Shown here: in pieces, positions 54,244-63,335 of the stretch
How positions within the stretch are numbered: the stretch's first letter is position 1
Layout of the letters: each line of letters begins with the position of its first letter
Origin: Microcella putealis
GTDB taxonomy: Bacteria; Actinomycetota; Actinomycetes; Actinomycetales; Microbacteriaceae
Reading direction: 5' to 3'
NCBI RefSeq assembly: GCF_004216575.1
Contig: NZ_SGWW01000001.1
Coordinates: forward strand, 806,001-870,000
Length of the DNA: 64,000 nucleotides
The notes under the pieces: model-generated
The model's database searches: none
Seen by the model: the letters and a program-made list of their open reading frames with translations, nothing else
Told to the model about the DNA's origin: nothing
Translations under genes and position numbers: made by a program

Positions 54244-54281
54244 ACACAGCCCCCTCCGCGCAGTCGCGGAGGGGGCTGTGT
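54244..54281 (+). terminator. Terminator after the Gre paralogue
   Basis: A perfect 17-bp GC-rich stem (54244-54260 with 54265-54281), a four-base loop and a short TTCT run form a strong hairpin 8 bp after the stop. It also lies 38 bp beyond the stop of the convergent small Lys-rich gene, so it may act in both directions. Confidence 0.85.
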
Positions 54282-54318
54282 TCTGCGCGGGTACCGCTGC
54301 CCGAGCGGCGATGCCGGG

Positions 54319-54444
54319 CTAGCGAGACTTGCGTGGCTTCACGACGGTGGCCTGCGCCTTTTCTCGCTTCAGCTCGCGCTTTTCTTTGATCGTGAGCTTC
54401 GGCTCTTTTTTGGCCTGGGATGTTCGGGGCGATTTTCCTGACAT
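54319..54444 (-). CDS. 41-residue lysine-rich protein, unknown function
   Basis: The minus strand encodes MSGKSPRTSQAKKEPKL, continuing TIKEKRELKREKAQATVVK and ending PRKSR. It is very basic and likely helical in the centre. Small Lys-rich proteins of this type recur in Microbacteriaceae, suggesting a real gene, but I know no function. Codons include several A-rich ones (AAA, GAA), unlike the surrounding GC-rich sequence. The stop TAG is at 54319-54321 and the ATG at 54444; no strong ribosome site is visible. Nucleic-acid or ribosome binding is possible. Confidence 0.6.
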   Translation of the reverse strand: MSGKSPRTSQAKKEPKLTIKEKRELKREKAQATVVKPRKSR

Positions 54445-54644
54445 GGTGTTTCACGCGTCCCTTCGTCAGCTGGCGTGTCTGGCCACCATAGCCAGGCCGC
54501 GGCGCACCTTTCTTGCCCCTGACCAGGGAAAACTGCGAGGAGCATCCGTTTTCGCAGGAAAGATGCGAGGGCCCAGAATCACGTTCAGAATCGGCCGCCG
54601 GGCGCGCTCACCGCGGGTCACGGACCCGTGTGATCTCCGGGCGG

Positions 54645-56063
54645 TCAACACTCGACGACGTTGACGGCGAGCCCGCCCTCGCTCGTCTCTTTGTACTTAC
54701 TCGACATGTCGAGGCCGGTCTGCCGCATGGTTTCGACGACGGTGTCGAAGCTAATGCGGTGCGTGCCGTCGCCGTTCATGGCGAGGCGCGCGGCGGCGAC
54801 CGCTTTGCCGGCGCCGATCGCGTTGCGCTCGATGCAGGGCAGCTGCACGAGGCCGGCGACCGGGTCGCAGGTGAGGCCGAGCGAGTGCTCCATGGCGATC
54901 TCGGCGGCGTTCTCGACCTGCTCGTTGCTGCCGCCGAGCAGGTGCGCGAAGCCGGCCGCGGCCATCGACGCGGCCGATCCGACCTCGCCCTGGCAGCCAG
55001 CCTCGGCGCCCGAGATCGACGCGTTCGACTTGATGAGCGCGCCGATCGCGCCGGCGACGAGCAGGAACTCCTCCTGCGCATGGGCCGGGTCGGCCGCCGC
55101 CTCGGGGATCACGTCGAGCGCGTGCCGCATCACCGCCGGGATGATGCCCGCCGCCCCGTTGGTCGGCGCCGTCACCACGCGCCCGCCGGCCGCGTTTTCT
55201 TCGTTGACGGCGATCGCGTACGCCTGCAGCCACTCGAGGCTCGTGTCGCGGGTGGGCGCGGCGTCGAGGCCGCGCAAGCGTTCGGCCATCTTCGCCGCGC
55301 GCCGGGTGACGAGCAGGCTGCCGGGCAGGACGCCCGACTCGCTGAGCCCCGCGTCGATGCAGGCGTTCATCGCCTCGGCGACGGCGGCAAGGCGGATACG
55401 CGTCTCGGCCTCTCCCCGGATCGCCTCCTCGTTCGCAGCCGCCAGCCCAGCGATGGTGAACTGGCGCTCGTGGCAGAGGGCGAGCAGCTCGACCATCGTC
55501 GCGAAGGGGTAGGGCACGCTCGGGCTCGCGGCGCGGGCGAGGGCGGCCGGGTCGTCTCCGTCGTGCTCGACGAAGCCGCCACCGACCGAGTAGTAGGTGT
55601 CGGCGCGCAGGGTTTCGCCGTCCGCGATGAGGGCCGTGAGGGTGAGTGCGTTGGGGTGGCGGGGCTTCAGTTCGCGCGGGGCGAAGCGAAGCCAGCCATT
55701 TTCGAGGTGGATGCGGTGCTCGCCTCGCAAGGTCAGCATCCCGTTATCAGCGTCTGCCGTCACGCGGGCGACGTCGTCGCGGGTGACGGTCTCGACGTCG
55801 TGGCCCGCGAGGCCGGCGAGGACGGCGCCGGGGGTTCCGTGGCCGACGCCGGTCGAGCCGAGAGACCCGAAGAGCACGCACTCAATGCGGTCGACCTGGG
55901 CGAGCATGCCGTCGGCGGCGAGGGCGTCGACGAAGGCGCGGGCGGCGCGCAGCGGGCCGACCGTGTGCGAGCTGGAGGGGCCGATGCCGACCCGGAACAG
56001 GTCGAGGGCGGAGATGTAGGTGCGCTCGGCCAGCGGGGTGGCGAGGGCGACGGGGATGCTCAC
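54645..56063 (-). CDS. sdaA: L-serine ammonia-lyase, single-chain iron-sulfur type
   Basis: This enzyme converts L-serine to pyruvate and ammonia using a [4Fe-4S] cluster. The 472-residue protein is the fused alpha-beta form: an N-terminal beta domain ([21 protein letters not shown], within residues 20-40) and a C-terminal alpha domain with [35 protein letters not shown] and the cluster cysteines in [23 protein letters not shown] at 56063 has AGGAG 7 nt upstream. It is the last gene of its strand before the sugar operon and follows that operon after 182 bp of featureless sequence. Confidence 0.95.
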   Translation of the reverse strand: MSIPVALATPLAERTYISALDLFRVGIGPSSSHTVGPLRAARAFVDALAADGMLAQVDRIECVLFGSLGSTGVGHGTPGAVLAGLAGHDVETVTRDDVARVTADADNGMLTLRGEHRIHLENGWLRFAPRELKPRHPNALTLTALIADGETLRADTYYSVGGGFVEHDGDDPAALARAASPSVPYPFATMVELLALCHERQFTIAGLAAANEEAIRGEAETRIRLAAVAEAMNACIDAGLSESGVLPGSLLVTRRAAKMAERLRGLDAAPTRDTSLEWLQAYAIAVNEENAAGGRVVTAPTNGAAGIIPAVMRHALDVIPEAAADPAHAQEEFLLVAGAIGALIKSNASISGAEAGCQGEVGSAASMAAAGFAHLLGGSNEQVENAAEIAMEHSLGLTCDPVAGLVQLPCIERNAIGAGKAVAAARLAMNGDGTHRISFDTVVETMRQTGLDMSSKYKETSEGGLAVNVVEC

Positions 56064-56245
56064 GGCGGCTCCTGGGAACAAGCCGGGATGCGGCGCCACG
56101 GGTGGGGCGCGCAGGGCCCGGGCGGGCTCAGCGGCGCGCGCGGCCCCGTTGTGCGGACGCCGTCGAACCGCTTCGGCCATTGTGGCGCAGATCGTTGGTG
56201 GGCGCACGATTCGGGCGCACCGGCGGCCTCCCTCCAACGTTTCGA

Positions 56246-57259
56246 CTACTGGTGTGAGAACGCTGTGTCGAACGACGCTTCCGGGGGTGCCCACAGGAGT
56301 GATCGGACAAAGCGCAGCGCCTCCCCAGCACCGTGAATTCGATCCATGCCGGCGTCTTCCCACTCGATCGAGATGGGCCCCGAGTAACCGATCGAACTCA
56401 GGGCGCGGAATGCGTCTTCCCACGGGACATCTCCGCGTCCAGTCGACACGAAGTCCCATCCGCGTCTGGGGTCGCCCCAGGGCAGGTGCGAGCCGAGAAC
56501 ACCAGCACGGCCATTGGCAGGTCGCAAACGTGTGTCCTTGCAGTCCACGTGGTAGATGCGGTCGCTGAAGTCGACGATGAATCCCACCGGATCGATGTTC
56601 TGCCACATCATGTGTGAGGGGTCCCAATTGAACCCGAAAGACTTCCTTCCCCCGAGAGCGTCAATTGCCTGAACAGAGGTCCAGTAGTCGTACGCGATCT
56701 CACCGGGGTGCACCTCATGCGCAAAGCGCACCCCCTCCGCTTCGAAGACATCGAGAATGGGGCCCCACCGTGCGGCGAAGTCTTCGTATCCCTTCTCAAT
56801 AACGTCCTGCGGGACAGGCGGGAACATGGCAACGTAGGGCCAAATAGACGAGCCCGTGAACCCGACGACGGTGTCGACACCCAACTTCCGAGCCACGCGG
56901 GCTGCGCGCTTCATGTCCTCCGCAGCACGGAGTCGAACCCCTTCAGTGTCGCCATCGCCCCAGATGTAAGGGCGAAGGATCGCCTTGTGCCGGAAGTCGA
57001 TGGGCGAATCGCACACTGCCTGACCAGCGAGATGATTCGAAATCGCGAAAACCTTCAGCCCGTAGCGCTCGAGAATGTCACGTCGTGACTGCACATAGCT
57101 CGCGTCGCTGTCCGCCCGCTCGAGATCGAGGTGATCTCCCGACGCTGCGATCTCCAGCCCGTCATAGCCCAGCTCCGCGGCAATCCGCGCAACGTCCTCA
57201 AACGGCAGATCTGCCCACTGGCCGGTAAACAGCGTTACGGAACGTGATGCTTCACTCAT
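56246..57259 (-). CDS. TIM-barrel sugar phosphate isomerase/epimerase-like protein
   Basis: The 337-residue protein has the xylose-isomerase-like TIM barrel: [70 protein letters not shown] and a C-terminal ISIEWEDAG. Histidines and glutamates in EVHPGE, NWDPSH and IEWEDAG probably bind a divalent metal. ATG at 57259 overlaps the stop of the upstream Gfo/Idh gene, with AAGGAGG upstream. It is the last gene of the sugar operon. The exact reaction on a keto-sugar or inositol derivative cannot be named. Confidence 0.85.
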   Translation of the reverse strand: MSEASRSVTLFTGQWADLPFEDVARIAAELGYDGLEIAASGDHLDLERADSDASYVQSRRDILERYGLKVFAISNHLAGQAVCDSPIDFRHKAILRPYIWGDGDTEGVRLRAAEDMKRAARVARKLGVDTVVGFTGSSIWPYVAMFPPVPQDVIEKGYEDFAARWGPILDVFEAEGVRFAHEVHPGEIAYDYWTSVQAIDALGGRKSFGFNWDPSHMMWQNIDPVGFIVDFSDRIYHVDCKDTRLRPANGRAGVLGSHLPWGDPRRGWDFVSTGRGDVPWEDAFRALSSIGYSGPISIEWEDAGMDRIHGAGEALRFVRSLLWAPPEASFDTAFSHQ

Positions 57260-58368
57260 GCAGTCCTCCTTAGCGCCGAGACTTCAACGTCAACCCACTC
57301 GCCTGTCATCGACGAGGCAACGACGGCGTCCGTAATGAGAGCCGCCCGAACCCCGTCCGCAAAGGTCGGCAAGCCAGTGGCCGGCCCCCCGCGTACCGCT
57401 GACGCCACTTCACTCATCAGCAAAGTGAAAGAATCTTGATAACCTTGCGGGTGTCCAGACGGAACCATGATGTACGGCCCCACCGCGTTCGTGTCCACGC
57501 TGGTCTCGACCCCCTTTGGCACAAGTTGCATGCCGTGAGTGGTGCCAACCCCCAGATGATCGGGTGCCTCCTGGTCGAAGACGAATGACGTTCGGTCGCC
57601 GTCCAGTTCGATCCACAATCTGTTCTTTCGACCGCGACTCGCTTGCGAGACAACGAGACTTCCGGTGGCCCCCCGATCGGTCTCAAACAAGAGACTCGCT
57701 GCATCCTCGGTGTCAACGGGGACAAGGCCCTGAGGAGCCCATCTTTCGCTATGGAGCCGCGTGAGACGAGCCGTTAGCCGCGTAATCCGATGGCCGGTCA
57801 TGAACTCGAACAGATCACACCAATGCACGCCAATGTCGGCAAAGGCCCGAGAGCGACCTTCGGCCACCCGCCAGTTGTAGTCTTCGCTGTCAGCAAGCCA
57901 ATCCTGCAAATAGTGGCCATGAGCGAGCCAAACCCGCTCTCCGCTCGACGCCAGTCTGGCACGCGCTTCCCGCACGGTCGGGTAGTAGCGGTACACGAAA
58001 GGCACGACGTTGATCACTCCGGCGGACCGGGCGGCCCGCTCAAGACTGATCGCGTCCTGAGAGTTCAGCGCGAGGGGCTTCTCGCACACCACGTGCTTGC
58101 CCGCATCGATAGCCGCAGCCGCAAACTCGACATGGCTCGCATTCGGCGTACAGACGTGAATGACATCGATGTCCGGGTGCGCGATCAGCTCTGCGGGCGA
58201 CAGTACCAAGGTGACGCCCGAGCGAGTCGCAGCGTCCTTGGTGCGGGAAGCGCTTCGTCCCGCGAGAGCGACGACCTCCCCCCCTGCCGCGCGAACGGCA
58301 CGCGTGTGTACCGCACCCATGAATCCAGCGCCGATGATGCCGCTGCGAACAGGCTCCATGTCGATCAC
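57256..58368 (-). CDS. Gfo/Idh/MocA family NAD(P)-dependent oxidoreductase (second copy)
   Basis: The 370-residue protein has a Rossmann N-terminus ([21 protein letters not shown]), the family motif CEKPLALN, and the C-terminal substrate domain with [16 protein letters not shown]. Such enzymes oxidise hydroxyls of inositols, sugars or their glycosides. It overlaps both neighbours by ATGA junctions, so it is translated with them. The first copy at 60859-62037 is only moderately similar, which suggests two sequential oxidations or different substrates. Confidence 0.88.
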   Translation of the reverse strand: MIDMEPVRSGIIGAGFMGAVHTRAVRAAGGEVVALAGRSASRTKDAATRSGVTLVLSPAELIAHPDIDVIHVCTPNASHVEFAAAAIDAGKHVVCEKPLALNSQDAISLERAARSAGVINVVPFVYRYYPTVREARARLASSGERVWLAHGHYLQDWLADSEDYNWRVAEGRSRAFADIGVHWCDLFEFMTGHRITRLTARLTRLHSERWAPQGLVPVDTEDAASLLFETDRGATGSLVVSQASRGRKNRLWIELDGDRTSFVFDQEAPDHLGVGTTHGMQLVPKGVETSVDTNAVGPYIMVPSGHPQGYQDSFTLLMSEVASAVRGGPATGLPTFADGVRAALITDAVVASSMTGEWVDVEVSALRRTA

Positions 58369-59336
58369 TTCTTCCGCGAGAGTGCGACGGCCGCGATGAT
58401 GATCGCACCGCGAATCACCTGCTGTTGGGCCACATCAAGCCCAGCGAGAATGAGGCCGTTATTGACAAGTCCCATGAACAGTGAGCCGAAGAGCGTGCCA
58501 ATGATGGCCCCTCGCCCACCAAACAGACTCGTCCCGCCCAGAATCACTGCGGCGATCACCGTCAACTCATCGCCCTGACCCCATTGGAAGCGACCGGACT
58601 CCAGTCGCCCCGCGTACAACATCCCGGCGAGCGCGGCCACGATTCCCGAGGTCAACAGCACGCTGAATTTGATGCGGGCGGTGCGAATACCCGTGTACGC
58701 AGCAGCTGTGGGATTGCCGCCCGTAGCCAAGACCCTCCGACCGTACGACGTGCGATTCATGACAACCCACCCCGTCGCCACGGCCAGCGCTGTCCAGACC
58801 AGAAGCCCAGGAATCGGGCCGAGATTACCCCCACCAAAGATTTGAACATACGTTGAATCGGTGATCGGTTGGGGCGCGGACCCCGTTATCCACTGCGCCA
58901 AGCCGGCGGCGAGGCCAAGCATGCCCAAGGTCACGAGGAATGACGGAACCCTGAGCCACGCGACGAGCGCGCCGTTGACCGCACCAATCGCCGCACCAGA
59001 AGCGAGTCCGGCGAGGACACCCGGTATGAGCCCGAAGTTCGTCACGGTGATTGCCGTGATCACCGAAGCGAGCCCGGCCACGGAACCGACACTCAAGTCG
59101 ATCTCGGCGTTCGCGATGACGAAGGTCATCGCGACAGCCATGACGGAAATGGTGGCTGTTTGTCGAACGATGTTCAGCAGATTGTTGGTTGACAAGAACC
59201 CTGAATCGCCAAGCGTGATCGCAAACAAAATGAAGACCAGAATGAATGCCACATAGATGACATTTGAACGCCAGTCCATCCGAGCAAGGAAGCGCGTGAC
59301 TGATGACTCGCCCGATTTCGGCGCACTTATACTCAT
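58365..59336 (-). CDS. Sugar ABC transporter permease (RbsC-like)
   Basis: The 323-residue protein has about nine helices and the segments of the ribose/galactose-type permease family (NAEIDLSVGSVAGLASVITA, GAVNGALVAWLRVPSFLVTLG, YAGRLESGRFQWGQGDELTV, VILGGTSLFGGRGAIIGTL). It forms the channel with the RbsA-like ATPase. Its stop and start overlap neighbours by 4 bp, showing tight coupling within the operon. Substrate would be a sugar or polyol. Confidence 0.92.
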   Translation of the reverse strand: MSISAPKSGESSVTRFLARMDWRSNVIYVAFILVFILFAITLGDSGFLSTNNLLNIVRQTATISVMAVAMTFVIANAEIDLSVGSVAGLASVITAITVTNFGLIPGVLAGLASGAAIGAVNGALVAWLRVPSFLVTLGMLGLAAGLAQWITGSAPQPITDSTYVQIFGGGNLGPIPGLLVWTALAVATGWVVMNRTSYGRRVLATGGNPTAAAYTGIRTARIKFSVLLTSGIVAALAGMLYAGRLESGRFQWGQGDELTVIAAVILGGTSLFGGRGAIIGTLFGSLFMGLVNNGLILAGLDVAQQQVIRGAIIIAAVALSRKK

Positions 59337-60862
59337 GCTGCTACCCCTTGAATAATCAGTTGAAGTTGCTCTTCACTCTCGACTTCGGCACGTTTGATCT
59401 CTCGGTAAGTACGGCCAGCGCGGAGAATGACAATGCGATCCGATACAGCGAGAAGTTCTGGAAGCTCAGAGGAGATGAAGACCACTGAATTGCCGGCCGT
59501 CGCGTATTCACGAACAAGCTCGAGGATTTCTGTCTTGGTTCCGATATCGACACCCGCAGTCGGCTCGTCCATCACCAGCACACGAGGTGCTCGGTTGATC
59601 CACTTGGCGACAACAACCTTCTGCTGGTTTCCACCAGACAACAGACGAATGGGCGCGTTCGGGTCGTCCGCCTTGACCGAGTACTCCCGGATCAACTGCT
59701 GCGTTAGGCCCCTCGCCTTCTTGGGGCTGACGAGTGGGCCAACGCGAAGCGTGTCGATGACCGGAAGCACGAGGTTGTCGGACACGGAATGGTCGAGAAC
59801 CAGACCCTGCTCCCGTCGGTCCTCGGGGATGAGTGCCATTCCAGCACGTTGGGCCGCTCGGGGGTTCGAGAAGGTGACCACCTCCCCATCGATGCGCAGC
59901 TCACCGCGCGTCGCCTTATCCATCCCGTACAGGACACGCGCGAACTCTGTTCTCCCGCTCCCCATCAGCCCTGCCAGACCCACGATCTCACCAGCTCGCA
60001 CGGTCATATCGACCGACTCGAGAACGTGCTCGCTGGCGATCCCCGTGGCCGATAGGACAATCGGCGCGTCAGCGTCGTGTCCGCGGTCGCGATAGACAAG
60101 ATCGCTCGCAAGCCGGCGGCCGATGATCGCTTCGATGATCTGGGGCGGAGTCAGGTCGCCCAAGACGTCACTGAGAACAACACGCCCATCGCGGAGAACA
60201 GTGATGCGATCCGCGATGCGTCGGATCTCATCCATCCGGTGGGAGATGTAGACGATCGCGATTCCGCGAGCTTTTAGCCGCTCGATGAGCGAGAACAGGT
60301 TCTCAACCTCGTGCCTGGCCAGGCTGGCTGTCGGCTCGTCCATGACCAGAACTTTTGCATTTCGTGACAGCGCCTTCGCGATCTCCACGAGCTGCCAGTA
60401 CGCCGTTCCCAGACCACCGACATTCGATTTCGGGTCGAGCGAGACGCCCAGGTCGTCAAAGATTCGAGTCGCTTCCAGAATCGCCGCTCGATCATCAATG
60501 AGACCTAACCGACTACGACGCTCTCGATTAAGCGAAATGTTCTGCGCGACGGTCATGGAAGGAATCAAGCTGAATTCCTGAAAGACCATCCCGATGCCCG
60601 CGTCTTCGGCGTCGTTCGCACTTCGGATGATCGTCTCGTGGCCGTCCACTTCGATTGACCCTGAAGTGATCGGATACACGCCCTGGAGAATCTTCATGAG
60701 GGTCGACTTACCAGCGCCGTTTTCACCCGCGAGTGCGTGAACCTCGCCCGCGTAGATGTCAAGATCGACGCTCTTGAGCACTTGGACCGGGCCAAAGCTC
60801 TTCACGACGTTCCGCATACGAACGGTGGGAACTGGCTGCGATGTCGCGGCATGCTGGGTCAT
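59333..60862 (-). CDS. Sugar ABC transporter ATPase with two nucleotide-binding domains (RbsA-like)
   Basis: The 509-residue protein carries two ATPase domains. The first has Walker A GENGAGKSTLMKIL and Walker B KVLVMDEPTASLARHEV, but its signature (TAYWQLVEIAKALS) is degenerate. The second has an atypical P-loop (GLMGSGRTEFARVLYG), the full signature LSGGNQQKVVVAKWINR and VLVMDEPTAGVDIGTKTE. This asymmetry is typical of RbsA/MglA/XylG. It is coupled to both neighbours by 4-bp overlaps. Confidence 0.93.
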   Translation of the reverse strand: MTQHAATSQPVPTVRMRNVVKSFGPVQVLKSVDLDIYAGEVHALAGENGAGKSTLMKILQGVYPITSGSIEVDGHETIIRSANDAEDAGIGMVFQEFSLIPSMTVAQNISLNRERRSRLGLIDDRAAILEATRIFDDLGVSLDPKSNVGGLGTAYWQLVEIAKALSRNAKVLVMDEPTASLARHEVENLFSLIERLKARGIAIVYISHRMDEIRRIADRITVLRDGRVVLSDVLGDLTPPQIIEAIIGRRLASDLVYRDRGHDADAPIVLSATGIASEHVLESVDMTVRAGEIVGLAGLMGSGRTEFARVLYGMDKATRGELRIDGEVVTFSNPRAAQRAGMALIPEDRREQGLVLDHSVSDNLVLPVIDTLRVGPLVSPKKARGLTQQLIREYSVKADDPNAPIRLLSGGNQQKVVVAKWINRAPRVLVMDEPTAGVDIGTKTEILELVREYATAGNSVVFISSELPELLAVSDRIVILRAGRTYREIKRAEVESEEQLQLIIQGVAA

Positions 60863-62037
60863 GACGCACGCTCATGTAAGGGCACGGTCACCCAGTTCCC
60901 GTTCCCGCCAGACTCGAGAATCGCCTCGTCCACAAGGGCCGTCTGGTAGCCGTCGGCGAAGTCGGGCCGGACAGAGCCGCCCTCGGCGATCGCCTTCATG
61001 AGCTCGTAGGCCTCGATGATCTTTGTCTCGCCATATCCGATGCCGAGGGCGGGAATCGGCCACAGCGCTTCGCCATATGGTGTTGCCGGCCCGGTGAAGA
61101 CGGTGCGGAAACCACGGCGATCGGCGGGGTCGCTCTTGAAGACGACCTGGAGCTGGTCCCTATTTTCGTAGTTGAAGAGAATGCTGCCGTCGGTACCGTG
61201 AATTTCGAGCGAGATGTAGTTGTTGCGTCCCCACGCGTTACGGGTGGCCTCGATCGACCCCACCGCACCATTGTGGAACTTGACCAACGACATCGCCTCG
61301 TCATCGACGTCCACCTGACCGCGCGGGCCTTCTGACCGCGACGCGGCGCCGAGGGCATCGAACCCGCCCGTCTGCAACGGCCTGTCCTTGATGAAGGTCG
61401 ACACAACCGAACTCACCTCAGAGATCTCGCCGACGAGGTAGCGAGCGAGATCAACAACGTGGGAACCAATGTCGCCCACAGCGCCCGAACCCGCGATCTT
61501 CTTCTGGAAACGCCAACTCAACGGAGAGTTGGGGTCCGCACTCCAATCCTGGAGGTAGGTTCCACGGAAGTTCAGAATCTCCCCGATCGCGCCCTCTTCG
61601 ATGTACTTCTTCGCAAGAGCAATCGCCGGGGTGCGTCGATAGTTGAACGCGACAGCGTTCACGACTCCCGCCTTCTCGACAGCGTCAAGCATGCGCTTCG
61701 CATCGACAGCAGTTGGGGCGAGCGGCTTTTCGCAGATGACGTGCTTTCCTGCCTCCGCGGCCGCAATGGCGATCTCGGCGTGCATGTGGTTTGGCGTCGC
61801 GATGTCGATGAGATCGATGGCAGGGTCCGCCACCACGTCACGCCAAGACGATGAGTAGCTCTCCCAGCCGTACCGCTGGGCCGCGGTCGACGCGAGCTCG
61901 TCGGTGACATCCACGACCGTCTTGCGAACCGGTCGTGCCGGCGCTGGCCAAAAGAACATGGGTAGAGCGGCGTAGGCAAGCGAATGTGCCTTGCCCATAA
62001 AACCGCCACCGATGAGGGCAATGTTGACGTCGCGCAT
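60859..62037 (-). CDS. Gfo/Idh/MocA family NAD(P)-dependent oxidoreductase (first copy)
   Basis: The 392-residue protein has the Rossmann start NIALIGGGFMGKAHSLAYAAL, the motif CEKPLAPTAVDAKRML and the substrate-domain segment VGDIGSHVVDLARYLVGEI. A glycine-rich insertion in the C-terminal half contains DGSILFNYENRDQL. The ATG at 62037 was chosen because AAGGAG lies 6 nt upstream; the frame is open 13 codons further but without a ribosome site. Its stop overlaps the ATPase start. Likely role: oxidation of the imported sugar or polyol. Confidence 0.9.
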   Translation of the reverse strand: MRDVNIALIGGGFMGKAHSLAYAALPMFFWPAPARPVRKTVVDVTDELASTAAQRYGWESYSSSWRDVVADPAIDLIDIATPNHMHAEIAIAAAEAGKHVICEKPLAPTAVDAKRMLDAVEKAGVVNAVAFNYRRTPAIALAKKYIEEGAIGEILNFRGTYLQDWSADPNSPLSWRFQKKIAGSGAVGDIGSHVVDLARYLVGEISEVSSVVSTFIKDRPLQTGGFDALGAASRSEGPRGQVDVDDEAMSLVKFHNGAVGSIEATRNAWGRNNYISLEIHGTDGSILFNYENRDQLQVVFKSDPADRRGFRTVFTGPATPYGEALWPIPALGIGYGETKIIEAYELMKAIAEGGSVRPDFADGYQTALVDEAILESGGNGNWVTVPLHERAS

Positions 62038-62062
62038 GTGGTTCTCCTTCGACAAAAGTGGT

Positions 62063-62098
62063 GCGGGGCGGTTCACGCGGTCGCATGAACCGCCCCGC
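62063..62098. promoter_or_regulatory. Intra-operon hairpin after the sugar-binding-protein gene
   Basis: A perfect 13-bp stem (62063-62075 with 62086-62098) and 10-base loop starts 9 bp after the binding-protein stop and ends 25 bp before the next start. It is the same arrangement as the hairpin after the binding-protein gene at 16.6 kb, and may limit downstream expression or stabilise the message. Confidence 0.7.
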
Positions 62099-62106
62099 TC
62101 AATTGG

Positions 62107-63273
62107 CTAGCGAGCGGCGAACGCATCCCGGACAGAAGCGGGGGCCTCTGAACCGTAGACCTTCTCCCAGGCCTCGAGCACGTTGTTGGCGTCAACCGGC
62201 AACGCGCTCACTGCGACGTACGCCGGGACCTCGACTCCCAGAATGCTGAGAGCGGCGAGGCGCGCCTCGGCGACTCCCTGATCGAACGGCAGCTGCGCCC
62301 CGAGTCCGACGACCATTTCATTGCGCGCGAGGGCAATTGCGACGTTCGTCCCGAGATCCTGTGTAGCGATCTTGATGTCCGTACGACCCGTCTCGCGTGC
62401 AGCGGCCAGCACACCCTCTGCGGGCACGTCCCACACAGCCCAGATGCCATCGAGATCAGCGTTCCGCGTGAGCATTGCGTTCGCAGCCGCCTGCGCATCA
62501 CCTGCGAAGTCCGGTCCGGCAATGCCCTGCTCCTGGACGATCTCGATGCCGGGGAACTCCTCGGAGATCGTCGCCTTGAAGCCGTCGTAGCGCTGCTGTG
62601 TCACGAAGAAGTCTGCCTCGTGGTAGATGATTCCGATCTTGCCTTCACCGCCCAGCGCCCGCGCCAGCAGATACGCAGAAACGACACCGTTGCCGTAGTT
62701 GTCGGCGGAAACCATCGAGACGTAGTCCTCGCCCGGCACGAAACCGCTCGGAACGTTGTCCATGAAAACGATCTTCACGCCCTGTTCGGCGGCTCGACGG
62801 AATGCGCCAGCGGTCGCAACCGGATCCGTAGGAATCGAGATGATGATGTCGGGATTCTGAGCCAAGACGGTCTCGATATCGGCCACCTGTCTCGCGGGGT
62901 CGAAGTCTGCGTCAGTCGTGGCGATGACTTCGATTCCCAGACGCTCAAATTCCGCGTTGAGTCCGGCAATCTGGGCGTTCGCCCAGTCGTTTCCGCCATA
63001 GTGCATGACAATGGCAGCTCGGAGCCCCAGTTCCGACACCTCCGACACTTGTTCGTCGGTCATCTCGGTGACGGAAAATGGTGCTGGCTCCTCGCCGTTC
63101 GGGCCGACGCTCAGCACCTGACCCGTGATGTCAGCCAGTGCAGCATCGATTTGAGCCGCGATTTCCGGATCGATTTCAGTCGTTTCTCTCTCATCGCTCG
63201 GCGCACAACCGGCAAGCCCCACAAGGGTTGCAAGTGTGAGCGCCGCCAACGACGACCGTACGAACTTCTTCAT
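62107..63273 (-). CDS. Sugar-binding lipoprotein of the RbsB type
   Basis: The 388-residue protein has a lipoprotein signal (KKFVRSSLAALTLATLVGLA followed by the lipobox cysteine) and a periplasmic-binding-protein type I fold (AAIVMHYGGNDWANAQIAGL, PDIIISIPTDPVATAGAFRR, GIWAVWDVPAEGVLAAA). It is the ligand-binding component for the RbsC/RbsA-like genes downstream. The ATG has AAAGGAG upstream. The operator-like palindromes at 63294-63325 lie just upstream. Confidence 0.92.
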   Translation of the reverse strand: MKKFVRSSLAALTLATLVGLAGCAPSDERETTEIDPEIAAQIDAALADITGQVLSVGPNGEEPAPFSVTEMTDEQVSEVSELGLRAAIVMHYGGNDWANAQIAGLNAEFERLGIEVIATTDADFDPARQVADIETVLAQNPDIIISIPTDPVATAGAFRRAAEQGVKIVFMDNVPSGFVPGEDYVSMVSADNYGNGVVSAYLLARALGGEGKIGIIYHEADFFVTQQRYDGFKATISEEFPGIEIVQEQGIAGPDFAGDAQAAANAMLTRNADLDGIWAVWDVPAEGVLAAARETGRTDIKIATQDLGTNVAIALARNEMVVGLGAQLPFDQGVAEARLAALSILGVEVPAYVAVSALPVDANNVLEAWEKVYGSEAPASVRDAFAAR

Positions 63274-63293
63274 GTCCTTTGCTCCTTTGCTGT

Positions 63294-63325
63294 TTGGACG
63301 TCCAAGTACTTGGACATTCGAATGT
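63294..63325. promoter_or_regulatory. Three abutting perfect palindromes upstream of the sugar-binding-protein gene
   Basis: TTGGACGTCCAA (63294-63305), GTCCAAGTACTTGGAC (63300-63315) and ACATTCGAATGT (63314-63325) are each perfect palindromes and overlap or adjoin. Together they make three TTGGAC half-sites plus an extra site within 32 bp, in the 62-bp gap between two operon genes. This looks like an operator for a dimeric regulator that can bind in two registers. Which regulator is unknown; none lies in the window. Confidence 0.7.
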
Positions 63326-63335
63326 GCGGTGCGTA

